This document shows, piece by piece, positions 23,217-34,700 of a stretch of DNA of 64,000 bases; the stretch's first letter is position 1; every line of letters starts with the position of its first letter. The notes beneath the pieces are model-generated. The model made no database searches, was not told the origin of the DNA, and was given only the letters and a program-made list of their open reading frames with translations. Origin of the DNA: Callipepla californica brunnescens (lineage: Eukaryota; Chordata; Aves; Galliformes; Odontophoridae); the NCBI GenBank assembly GCA_023055505.1, contig JALIRH010000111.1, forward strand, positions 62,001 to 126,000. Reading direction: 5' to 3'. A program made the translations under genes and the position numbers.

Positions 23217-25248
23217 AATTTTACTACATTTGCAGATCTCCCTCATCAGGGTATAACCGTTTCCTGAATTACACCCTTCTGTTTTTGTCAGTTTTCCTAA
23301 TCTTAGCATTTTAAGTCATCATCATTTCCATGGCAAGGAACGTGCACTCTTTAATCAGCATGTGATATTCACTATTGCATCCAGGTTTTCCTGAAAAAAT
23401 ACAAATGGACTACAGAGGGCATAATACAGACCAAGAAATTAGTTCAGAGAAAGGTCCAAAAGACTGATTCAAATACAGATGCAGTTGTCCATTGCATTTT
23501 AAAATTGAATTAGCAGTTAAAAAATAGATCCTTAGCCTAGTTCATCCACAAATTCAAGGCAGGTTAAAATCACCTACGCATAGAGGTTCACTAAAAGTCC
23601 AGGAATACATTCCATGTAAGCGCTTTAGGCCCAATTCAATGGTCTTTGAAGTCAATGGCATATTTTTCTTTGAGTTCAGCTCAAATAAGAGCAATTAATG
23701 TTATCACTCTACGAGCTTCTGGGTGAAACAAATAAAGAAATATGTTTTTAACACATCAATGTGGTTAGTTGGAATGATGAAGCAGTTGTAGCAGAAACCT
23801 GTGCCCAGTAACATACATTCTGCCATAAGGAGAGCAATACAGGAGGATCAGGGAAGTAATTTCAGATAGCACAAAGGCCTAGTAGTGTGCAGAGGAATTA
23901 CATTAGTGCCTCTGAAGCATGGCTTTTGGCTGGAAGGTCAGCCGTCAACACTAATTTTGGCTCTTTGAGAGGCTTGTATTGCCTGTCCAACTCTTGAGCA
24001 TTCAGCATAGAAGCAAGCAAATCCCCTATGGATCAGCTGTAGCATCTTACAGCCACTTGAGGAATGTTTAGAATTCTGAAAGACAACGGTAATTTACAAA
24101 CAAATGGAAATTCCATCATCGGTGCACATGTTTGCGAACTCTGTTTGCCTGCATCTCTATCTATCTAAAAAAATAGGTTGCGTTTTCTCACAAAGAAACA
24201 AGAGGAAAACGAATTGCAATGTGTCAAACCAGTCCTCTGTTTAATTTATAGAAAGTACTAGAAGAAAACAGGCATCCCAATTTAGAGGATTCCAATGCAT
24301 CCTTTTTAACCAACATTAGAGTATTAAGTTTCCCGTGATCCAGGAGTTTTTACTTAAAACAAATGACTGGAATGATAAATCATCACAAGTTCTGCAGCTG
24401 AAGGAGGCGAGCATTTAAGTCTTCTCCCTTCAAGAGCCGTTCTGTAAAATACACAACTCAGTGGTACCGTCAGACGAAGCATGTTTGAACCACTGACATT
24501 TGTTCATTCAGCACCATCCTTTAACATTCAACTCCTCATATCTCATACTGACCCTTGAATTTTCAAATTCAGGGTTTGTGTTCTTTAGTATGCCTGTTCT
24601 CATACGTGCTGCGTGATTGTGGACAGTCTTAAGACTGGATGAGGTGGAACTGAATCAATGACATAATACACACTTTCCCATTCTAATTCCTAAGAGTGTG
24701 GAAACACCACATTTAAAATGGAAAGGCAGTACTAGTGGCACATACAGGGCTTAAACCATGAGTTTTCATGTTGCCTCAGCACCTCAGTATATCGTTTCAA
24801 TAGTACATTCAGATCCTGGGAGAGTCCACACAACAGAAAAATCATCACTTAGCTACTATGTTCTTGAAGAACTAAGTGCTACTTGCACACATGCTACAGC
24901 AGTTCAGAGCAATAAAGAACAGCGCATTCTTCAGCTTTTAAGTCAGAAGCAGAATTCAGATTTGAGAAGGCCACCCAGAGGCCTTCACAGCCCCAAGCCC
25001 CTAACGCTGACCAATCATTTCTATTTAAATCAAGAGCACCTACATTTGGAAGACTTTCTGGGGAAAGAAGTTCGAGGGAGCAATTACATAAAGACTTCAC
25101 GTGCATCTTGACGCATCTCCTTTGAGAAATAAACCACAAATACCAACTTTAAACAATAAAAGAAATATAACCAGAAGACAAAACCTTCCACTGCCCAAAA
25201 GATGGACAAGGCTCACGACCTGTCACCTGTATTTCAATGTTTTCACTG

Positions 25249-25272
25249 AAAAAAAAAAAAAAAAAAAAAAAA
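25249..25272. repeat. poly-A tract
   Basis: Run of about 24 A. No SINE- or retrocopy-like body was recognised upstream. Confidence 0.85.
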
Positions 25273-26775
25273 GCATAGCGCTCCTTGACCAAGTACATTT
25301 GTGTTCCCAAGCACTACAGAGCACAGAGATTATAATTCCATCTTTCAAAATCAGCAGCGTCAAAGAGAAACAATGACAGATTGTCAAGGATCTATTTAGC
25401 CTACGTAAATTGTACATCCTCCTCTGCAGATAAAGACAATACTGCACCTCCCTGAAGGAAAGCACATGATACCATTTTGCAGGAATAAAGCACGTGCATG
25501 CCTTATACCCAGCAGCCAACTAACTAAAGACGCAGCAGCTGCTGCCCTGCAGCCCTCAGCTCCCGTGTTCAGCACAGCTTCCTGGGAGGCTCTTGTTCCA
25601 CACTTTCCAGACTCCTTCCCCTCGGCACACAGATGCACGCTACAGAAAAGACCAGAGGGCAAGGACTAAATCCTAAAGCGTGAATTAACTCATGTTAAAT
25701 TTAGAGATGTGTGGACAGACCAAGCTATTCAAGATTGGTCTCAAGGGCAATATTTTGTACTGCAACCTCATTCTATTTTCACTGCAGTTAACATCTAAAT
25801 TTAAAGACACTAATTTGGTAAATCCCGATATCATACACTTACAATTGAAAAAGAAATATTTGAAGTATGACACAGAAGAATAAACGTTTTAGAAGAGCGT
25901 GAAACGTGCCTATTCTGAAATAGGTATTATTATGTAATTGGGCATCTATCAAGCCATTTGGCAGAGTAAAAAGGTTGGTGAAAAGCCTTAAAGTCAGAGT
26001 TGTCTCTTCTTTCACAGGAAAGCGAATTCAGTCCCAAAGCATTGAAACTGAATAACATGCCATCCAGTAAGAGAAGCTGGTGACTGAACTGGTCAAACGT
26101 ATACACACACGTAACGTCAGCATGCACACACAAACTACACCCCCACACTCTTGGATGCAAATCCTGAATTTTTCTGTTGAATTCTGCAGCCACTGAATGA
26201 AGACAGATATGAGGCCCTCAGAAAGCCAATGAGAAAACAACTCAACAACCTTCCGCTTCTGTTAGACAGTTTAAGCCTGCAGCATTGTAGCTTTGAAAGT
26301 GCACTTCTGTACAACAGCAAGCTTAGCAACTGGTGATCAGAACATTAGAGCAGCGGCAGCATTCATGTTAGGGCACGTTAGACTCTGCTTCCATTCTTAC
26401 TACAGCTTGGTAGGTGACAGCAATTAAGGCTGAAATTTCTCATGCTCAATCCCAACATCATTACAGCTGTTTGTATTTACATGTTTGGGCAGGCTTTTTT
26501 TTTTTTCGCCCTTTTCCTTATTGAAGTTAAGGGAAATTTTTAAAGGGGAAGAAAAGTAAAAGGGGGAAAAAAGAACTGCAGGTCACAATATGCGTTAAGA
26601 CTGATACCCAAGATTTTTTTAAGCATTAATAATGTAAAATTCCCTGTGCGCTACATCCAGTTGTCACTGTTAATCCTACAGTGCATCATTAAAGGATCAG
26701 AATTTAGATTTCACGTTTCAGAGCTGAAAACTGCCCTTGGCTTTCAGGTATACGTGACTCGACACCGCAGTTTAT

Positions 26776-26824
26776 TTACTCTGCTCTCATCTGTACCATT
26801 AGGTTACTCTGCTCTCATCTGTAC
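26776..26824. repeat. short local duplication (21 bp, 28-bp step)
   Basis: TTACTCTGCTCTCATCTGTA occurs at 26776 and again at 26804. It lies about 50 bp left of the boundary of the right duplicate and may mark local instability. Confidence 0.85.
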
Positions 26825-26873
26825 ATTCCCAAATCCTAAATCCACGTTCAGTTGAGAACAAGCAGGTGAAAGT

Positions 26874-28332
26874 CTGCCCGGTCACAGCTGTGCCTTGCTG
26901 GGAGCCCAGGGCAGGGCCTGCCCCAAAGCCAATGCTCCACTGGACGGTGCTAGGGGCACGAGTTTCTGCTGGTTCGTGCCTCGAACATCAGGAGAGGGCT
27001 GTGTTTCTTAGCCAAGTCTTAGTGTTGCTGGGCAGCCGTACCCCCAAATCCTTTTCCACAGGGCTGTGCTCAATCCTTTTGTCCCCTGAGATAGAGTAGC
27101 TGGGCTACTCACCCGTAAAGAGGTTTTCAATAGATACAAAACATCACAGCTTGTGCTCCTCCTAAGACTGCTTAAATTATGGGTGAGAAGAACAGGCATC
27201 TCAAAACCACAGTGCTATTATCTGCATCTTCAGCTGAATCTTCAGGGAATGACATCAACTCATCACATCCCCTAACCATAGCAGAGTGATTTAGAAAAAT
27301 GATATAATCCTTTCGGATCTCTTCCTCGCCCCTTTTCCTGTGAACTGTCTGGCTTGCTACACTCACAAGTAACCAGGGCAATATAATCAGACTTGTTATA
27401 TTTAGCATTGAAATTGAGAGAGTTTAAGGAGTCTGTCTTAGGACAACTCATAGCTTCCAACAGTAAAGACACTTCATGTTTGGTAGGAACAATTTGCTGA
27501 TGCTTTTCTGACATCTGGAGTCAAAAGTTACGTGAGAAGAGAGCGACACTTTCTTTGTCCTTACAGGAAAACGAACATGGAAAGTAAACGACAAACTGTT
27601 AGGCTGAAGGCAAACTGATGATAAAGCTCCAAGTTATGTATTTTAAAACAATGCCATCAAATAAGGGACGTAAAATTAAAGGTTGATCCAGAATGACACA
27701 TACAGCTGTCACTTGCAGTGTTAAGTGTTGTTTTATATACAACCATATTTAAAAAAAATAATAAAAATTCTATTTGTGTAATGATTATTTGCTCATCTTA
27801 AGTAAGTCAGTACGTGATGATACAATAAACAGATTGATGATTACGACTACGGTAATTAACAATGCCAAACACTTTGAAAGCACTGATATTTTTTATTAGA
27901 TCAATGGAGAGAAAAATAAAATCATTATCTGGATATCACATCAGCGAGTAGTATTGTTTCTTACAGCGTGAAAGTACATACACGAAGTGCTTAGCTATCA
28001 ACCCTGATAAGATGATCACAGATCGAGGCAGAAGGCCACTTTCACCTGATTGTTCCCAAGACCTGACAGACAGTTAGATCTTTCAGATTTTAAAGAAAGA
28101 ACAACATCTTAGTGAACATCACGCTAGTGTGAGTTTCAGAGCTCCAGCAATATCTTTTGGACAATATCCATTTCCAATTGTACGGTTATCTTTTTGTTCT
28201 CGTGGTTTGGTTTGGTTTTTTTGTTTTTCAGTTCTGCCATGCGTTACAATTAGAAACTAAAAATGCAACACTTATTATTATTATTTTACTTCAAAGTATA
28301 CTGATTCATACATTGATGAGACCTCAAGAGTT
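26874..28332. repeat. direct duplication, right copy (1,459 bp)
   Basis: Near-identical partner of 7947-9404, in the same orientation. Its right end is 253 bp from the last OSBPL6 exon found. Both flanks differ from those of the left copy, with no shared target-site duplication. It includes a CR1 fragment at about 27017-27103. Confidence 0.93.
27017..27103 (-). mobile_element. old CR1 LINE fragment inside the right duplicate
   Basis: This is the counterpart of the fragment at 8090-8175, with one or two base differences. It was carried along with the duplication. Confidence 0.6.
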
Positions 28333-28585
28333 CAACACTTCAGAGCATGTATTTCCAGCTGAGTACTACCTTTACTAAAAGACTTGTGCAATAGCTCTGC
28401 TAAACAGGATGCTTTCTGTTTTTCCTTCCCTTCAACTCAGTAAAGCAGAAATTTGACTGTACTATTGAGAACCTTCCCTGCTAGCAGAATTTTCCAAGTC
28501 CAGACTGTAGTGAAGATGGACAAAATTCAATACTCAGTCAAATCTGCCATCACCGAATATTAAGTGTATAAATAAACATTCTTGC

Positions 28586-28712
28586 CTTTGGTCTGGCCTG
28601 AATCGTGCATCTGTTGTTGGAAGAAGATCTTTCAGTACAGGGTCTAATTCATTGAGCTCAATAGCAAATCTTGTGAAGCCATAATAACGTTCATAATTGG
28701 TTGGCATGGAGC
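28586..28712 (-). CDS. OSBPL6: OSBPL6 exon, ORD; last exon found, GC splice donor
   Basis: Completes a split glycine, then [41 protein letters not shown] and AG of a split arginine. The donor is CAAAG|GCAAGA, not GT. The nearest downstream GT would add several non-homologous codons. Homology places the exon end exactly at the GC site, and GC donors usually have this strong surrounding consensus. The next exon should begin FLEEGN but is not in the window. Confidence 0.93.
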
Positions 28713-31700
28713 CTGCATGCATATGCACGAGAAAGAAAAAATGCTTTTTAAACTATTAATTGTAATATGCAAAAGACTTATATATTTATTACACTGTAAC
28801 AGCAAAAAATATTAAAATATTTTATTTTATATACAGTTAAAAGTATTGAAAGACATTCTCTAGACAGAACAACATTCACTAAATATTAATTTCAATTGCT
28901 TGTCCTATATGGGTTGTATTTGCCTGCTAATAGATTCAAAGCTTTTACAATCCTTCCTTTTTAAATAAAAACTACTGTTTTCAAGATTTTCAAGCTACAC
29001 AGATTCCTGATACCAGGCATTTCAGATGTGTATATAAAAGCTAATCCTTGCTTGTATATAAAAGCTAATCCTAGCTAAACTTTAGTGTTAATTTTGGACC
29101 ATATGCTCACACAAAGACTGATCAGGCACTGTCCTGAAGCTTAAGCATTAATAACCACAAAAGCATAGTACATGCAAAATATTAATGAAAGTGACAATTC
29201 CTGGATAATCATTCTGCACATACAAAAATACTATGCATGCAAAGGAAGAGTAATTCAACCCTAGTACTTCGAAGCAAGCAGTAATGACGCTGAATTCAGC
29301 TCATGAAATCACAGGAGCTTACTACCTCTGAAGACTAACCCTTTTTAACAAAAGGCTACACAAATTTGTTAAGACGGCATGTCCTGTTCTGTGGAATCTA
29401 AATAAGTTACCCTGCTCTGAGAATTCAAATATTTTCCAGATTTCATTTTTATGTTGTCTCCAGGACCCCACATGACTTGATCAGGTGTCAAACCAAGATG
29501 CAGAAGACTGTGCCAAGCATTTCCTGTTTTCTTCATTATGAATGCCTGTAAAATCTTTCTTATTTGTTCAGCCAATAAAATATTTCCCCAGTAGTATTTT
29601 ATGTACTTAAAATGATGGCTCAGACTGCTTTGCACAGTTTAGTGATGATACCAGAGCTCTTCCAGAGTTTATTAAGTTTATCACAAGCTTCTTACCTGGC
29701 CTCCACACACACTTGGCTGAAGGTGCTACCCCACAATAAAGACCTTCGTGCCACTTTCCAAAGAGGCGATGCACTACCTTCCCTTCTTGATCTATCACAA
29801 CACCCTGGACTTCATTCACATTTGAATTCCAGTAATTGACCTGCAAGTTTAAGAAGGAACTACTAGTCAGTCATCACATTACTCACTGTGCCAGTAAAGA
29901 CACTGCATGAATTTCAATGCATCATCAACTGTCCAAATTTTGCATCAGAATTGCTCACCAAGAATATCAGTATTCAAAATTTGAATTGTTTGAATATTTA
30001 TTGCTTTAGTGTATGGAAAACCTTGAATGACTTGATAACCAATTTTGGTGTAAAGGGATCCAAGTACAGTTAATTACCTGCTGTACTCTGATCTGTTTTT
30101 ATATATGGTCCTTGTCTGGATATTAAAATAACGTGAACCAAGGCATTTCTGACGCCAAAGAGATAAAAGTGATGTCCAAGTTCTTCTGCAAAGGCAGAAG
30201 TGATATGGCACAGAAGTCTATTCAGTGACCTTGCATTTTCATTGTAATAACATAAATTTTTCTATTTCATTTAAAAATGATTTTCATTAAAATATACAGC
30301 AGTATAGCACACAGCCGTATAGAAATGTAAGGCAATGATATGAAGTTGAGCAGTTCAATAGAAGCATCATGGTATTTGAAATAGCACTCTTAATTAATGA
30401 TTTACGAATTCACAAATGATAAGTCAGCATGTGCAACACATATTCCAGGAATACTGAAGAAAAATGTTCTCTGCGTGCTTAAACCATTGATAAGCATTAA
30501 AAGAAATGTGTTACCTTGACAAATGTGAGTTTACAAATACAAACACTGCTTTTTGTGTTTCTGATAGTTATTTCTCCATAGTGTTCTATCCACCTCCTTC
30601 CGCTAAGGATATTATGTATGCAAGTAGTGACTTTGTTCCAGACATAGTAGTCTCCATACCTAAGAATAGATCAAAAAGAAGTTGGTAATGCAAATTCATC
30701 ATGATCATGATGGAGAAAAAAAGTAAATCATTGCCATAATTACAAGACTATATTCCTGAAAACCTTTTCTAATAAAATATTATTTTATTAAAAGAATAGG
30801 TTCTGGGCACATTATTAATCTTCCATGTAAAAGTGCACCTAAGCTCTAGTGTGGAGAACTGAAGAATGATGCCAAGAAATACAAATCAAGACATTATGAA
30901 TCACTGAAGTCCTATACAGCATATTCACTCTTCCCAGAGCATTCTGTGCTTTGGCATCAGTTCTAGGAGACCTGGATCCAAAGATCAATATAAGGCTGGA
31001 TTTAGGCCACAGGCAGACAATGCAATCGAATTACAGATAGAAAAAATTAATAAGGAAAGGAGAAAACAGAAGTGGACTCACTGGCATACCATCCCTTTTC
31101 CACTGTAATAACTACCTAGAGTAAGAGCATCTCTTTGGTCAGAAACTAAAATGGGAGCATGAAGCACATTCTCCTTCAGAGCTGAGGTGCAAATATGTAG
31201 ACAGAAGACAAAGCTACTCCAGAGTGCATTTACTTTGTTTTGATGATATGGATAAACAAGTGGAGTCCCTAAGGATGTCATATAGTTGGAGGAAGAAAGA
31301 AAGGTGAACACAATTTAAAGGAGCAAGAACAGAGTATTGCAAAACTCGCTGGCATGCTTAAAGTAACTTCTCCCTCTATATTCTCATGGTTTACAACTTA
31401 CAACCAGTTTTATTGTATTTAAACTCCTTTCTTCCACCATTTGTTGAACATCAAAGAGCATTTTTTTTGGCTTTCACATTTTGAAAAATGACAGTGAAAT
31501 ATTACTACTAGTACTTAGCAGTACTGAGAGCTTTAATAGGGTCAGTGTTAGCTGAAAGCACTGTCTCCCTGGTTCTGGACAGTTCAGTGTCCCCACTTGT
31601 GTGTACACGCAGGAGAGATTTGAGCTACATGCTAACCCTCACCTGCACAATTCAATTCATGTGACCTCTGCTTACACTTCATCCAATCCAGTTACAAAGC

Positions 31701-34700
31701 AGCATAGATTAGACTACATCAGAAACCAAAATCAAAAGGAAATAAAACAGTAGCTTACTTTGGAAGAGTCACATTCAAGGTTCCAACTGGAAGAATTTCC
31801 ATCGATTTTCCCCAAAATTTGTTTTTCCACCTGATATCTGAATATAAAAGCAAACGACTTACAAAAGAAAAAAGACCCAATTCTACCTCTGTGGTACTAC
31901 ATCATGCAGTTTAAAAGCACAGTATGAGGTTTTCATGAAAATACAAAAAATAATAATAAAGCAAACAAACAAAAAAAAAACCAACTAGGTAATGGTATTA
32001 AGGCAGAAAAGATAAAGAGAAGTTTCATTTTCTTCTAAAAGTTACACTTGTGCTGTCAAATCTCTCATGAGAACATACAATATAAATTCAATGTGTATGA
32101 CAGTAGAGACAAGGAAATAAATAACTGCTTGTTCAACTTCATAAAAAGAACTGCTTATAAGAAATAACAATTTTCTTGGTAAAAAAAACTTTGAAGTACA
32201 AATGTATAAACATGCTGCAAGTGAGAAGTTGTATCACATCTAATCACACTTAAGAATGAGATTTTTGAGTTAATTAATTCAGAACATCATTTTGTAATGT
32301 TACTACAAACATTTTAAGTACAAAAATATCAGGTACGTTCCAAATACAAAGCTCAGCTTCTACAGACAAAGTTTTTACTTGCTAGGAAAAAAAAAGTTTT
32401 ATGCTTTTGAATTAAAAAGGCATACCTTGCCAAAACACAAAGTTCTTCGATTCACAGTGACAGGCTGAAATGGGAGGATGATGGCTAACCTGAAAAACAG
32501 CTTGTCTGAGTTAAACACAATTTATTTCCATTCCTAAGACAATACAACTGCTACTGCAATGTAAAAATATTAACTTGACCACACAATTTATTAAGCTATG
32601 TTGCTATGAAACCAGATGACAAATTAAGCTTCAGTTTTACACTATGAAAGAGATTACTGTAAAAATATACACCTAGTATTTGAACAGTTCACTCATACTT
32701 ACTACCTTTCTGTACTATTATGAAAATAAACCATTTTAACTCAAAAGCAGAAACAAGGTCACTGTCAAACAAAGAAACCTAAACAACAGCGTCCATCTAG
32801 AAGCAAGCTTTACCTGCTCTGAGAAAAATCGAAATCCTTTGTCTTCTCTAATACATTCATAAGTTTCACCAAGCACTGGGTTAAATGGCTTGCTTCCTGC
32901 TCTGAAATATGTAGAGGCATAACCTGATGCCGCAAAAGCAGCTATGAGAACCTGTTACAATACAGACACAAACATAAGAGAAAATACACTGAGATTCTTA
33001 TACCGTAGACTATCACACAGCAGTCTGGACTAAGGAAGCATACTTAGAAGTAATAGTACAAAACCCCGCTAAAACACAGTGTAGACTGAGTATCCTCTAC
33101 AGTATCATTTCTTTTTTTTCTTTTTCTTTCTCATGACCTATGTCAGTCTCTTCTCATAGACCCTTATAATAATCTGTACAATGTACTAATATACAATATA
33201 CCTTTGATCAAGCTTATCACGCATGATCTACAACACAGACTCAGTAGTCCATGCTCTTTGTGAGCAAGTATCAGACGATAATTTTTACTGACAAGATCAC
33301 ACTGAATTTCCCCATTGATGCTCATTGTTTTTATTGCTAAACAAGAAGAGCTCCCACTGTGGTTGTTCTTCATTCAAAGGTATCTCAGGATCTCCTATGC
33401 ATGTGTTAAGCAGCCCCCTTATGTCTGTACATTCTAACCTCTGAACAAGGCCCAGCTGGAGTAGTATGCTAGTTGACATGCCACATTAATTCAGATTGCA
33501 GCTCCAATTTGCAATTGCAGTTCGAAGAATCATGACAGGCATGCAGAAAACAAGTTCTTGGCTTTTCCAAGACAAAAGCAGAAGCAGCCAACATTCACAG
33601 TACAGCCACCACTTATCGTCTTATTTGAGTCAGCAGCTATGTCCAGTTTTTGAAAGTCCCTTGGCTGAGGTGTGCAAATTTAAGGTGCTTGTTGGAAGTT
33701 TGGCTTGTACCAATTACCCAGTAGTGCACTAGTTCTCTGTAGCAAATAGGAGGATTTTATTTAAGGAAGTCTTTAGTTGCACCATGTCTTTTTCTTCTTG
33801 AACTGTTCTATCTCCTCTTCAATCCCCTGTCATAAGACAGGTTCAAATTTTTCAGTGGTAAGAAAAAAATGCCAGCATTTACAATCCCTTGATCCCTGCA
33901 GGCTGTGTGAATAGGGCAGTTCATGGACCTGAGTACCTGGCCATGACAAAGTGTCAGGCATTCTACTGCCAGGTACTTGCAGTGCCGTGAGGCTGTGCCA
34001 GGGAACAACAGATACGTTCAGCAACAGCACTGCCAAGTTCCTTAACCACCTTTCCCTGTCTGTTCTGAGGAAAAGAAGACACAATATAAAAATACAGGAG
34101 AGCCAAACACTGGCTCCTGGCTGTCAGGTGAAAAACCCAAACATACCTACAGAGCAGCTGAGCCTGACCAGCTGATCTGACCCATCAGGGAGCTCCGTGA
34201 AATGGAAGAGCAATAGAGGGCCCTGCAGAGACCTCCACAAAACAGCTTCCTTTATAACACAGACATAAGTGCTACACTATATTTATTACCATGCGTTCAT
34301 AGGGATCATCCGTTTCAGCAGCCTTGTCCAAGAGTTCACTATATTCCAGCTCTTCACAAAGATGTTGTAAGGTGTTCAGAGGCTCATTTAGCTCAACTGG
34401 CATGGACACTTTGGAAAGATCTTTGCCAATGTTATTTCTCAAGATATTCCATAAATTGATGTTACTGGTATCAGGGCTCGGAGCTGGGAGACAAGTTCGC
34501 CGTCCGTTCCGGAATGCACCTCCTGTTAGTTCACCATTGACAACTGGGAAGGGAAAAAACTATTATCAAAACAAAGCACTACATTAAGGAAAACAATCTT
34601 GGTCACTGAACTAAATTCACCACTAGAAAAAATAAGCCCAGCTTCACTGATTTCAGCAAAGTTGGTCTTGTACAGAGAAGCAGCAAATCACAAAACCAAC

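Larger units (their letters stand above)
15042..26775. other. 11.7 kb without a recognised gene
   Basis: Unique AT-rich sequence with simple repeats only: poly-A near 17741-17758, (CA)n at 22069-22089, poly-T at 23197-23216 and poly-A at 25249-25272. The minus strand was searched by eye for the last OSBPL6 exons (expected residues such as KFFKK and the C-terminal SPVLW) and they were not found. Open frames present (for example 18808-19089 and 21142-21360 minus) carry no recognisable domains. Confidence 0.5.
28713..34289 (-). other. OSBPL6 short introns between ORD exons
   Basis: The introns at 28713-29695, 29841-30514, 30660-31758, 31838-32425, 32490-32813 and 32952-34289 contain AT-rich sequence and no recognised gene or repeat. 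One small local duplication (TATATAAAAGCTAATCCT twice) lies at about 29033-29072. Confidence 0.6.

Noticed and set aside
28563..28585. Extension of the last OSBPL6 exon to the next GT (adding QEC...)
   Set aside because: The added residues do not match ORP6, and the GC site fits both homology and the GC-donor consensus.
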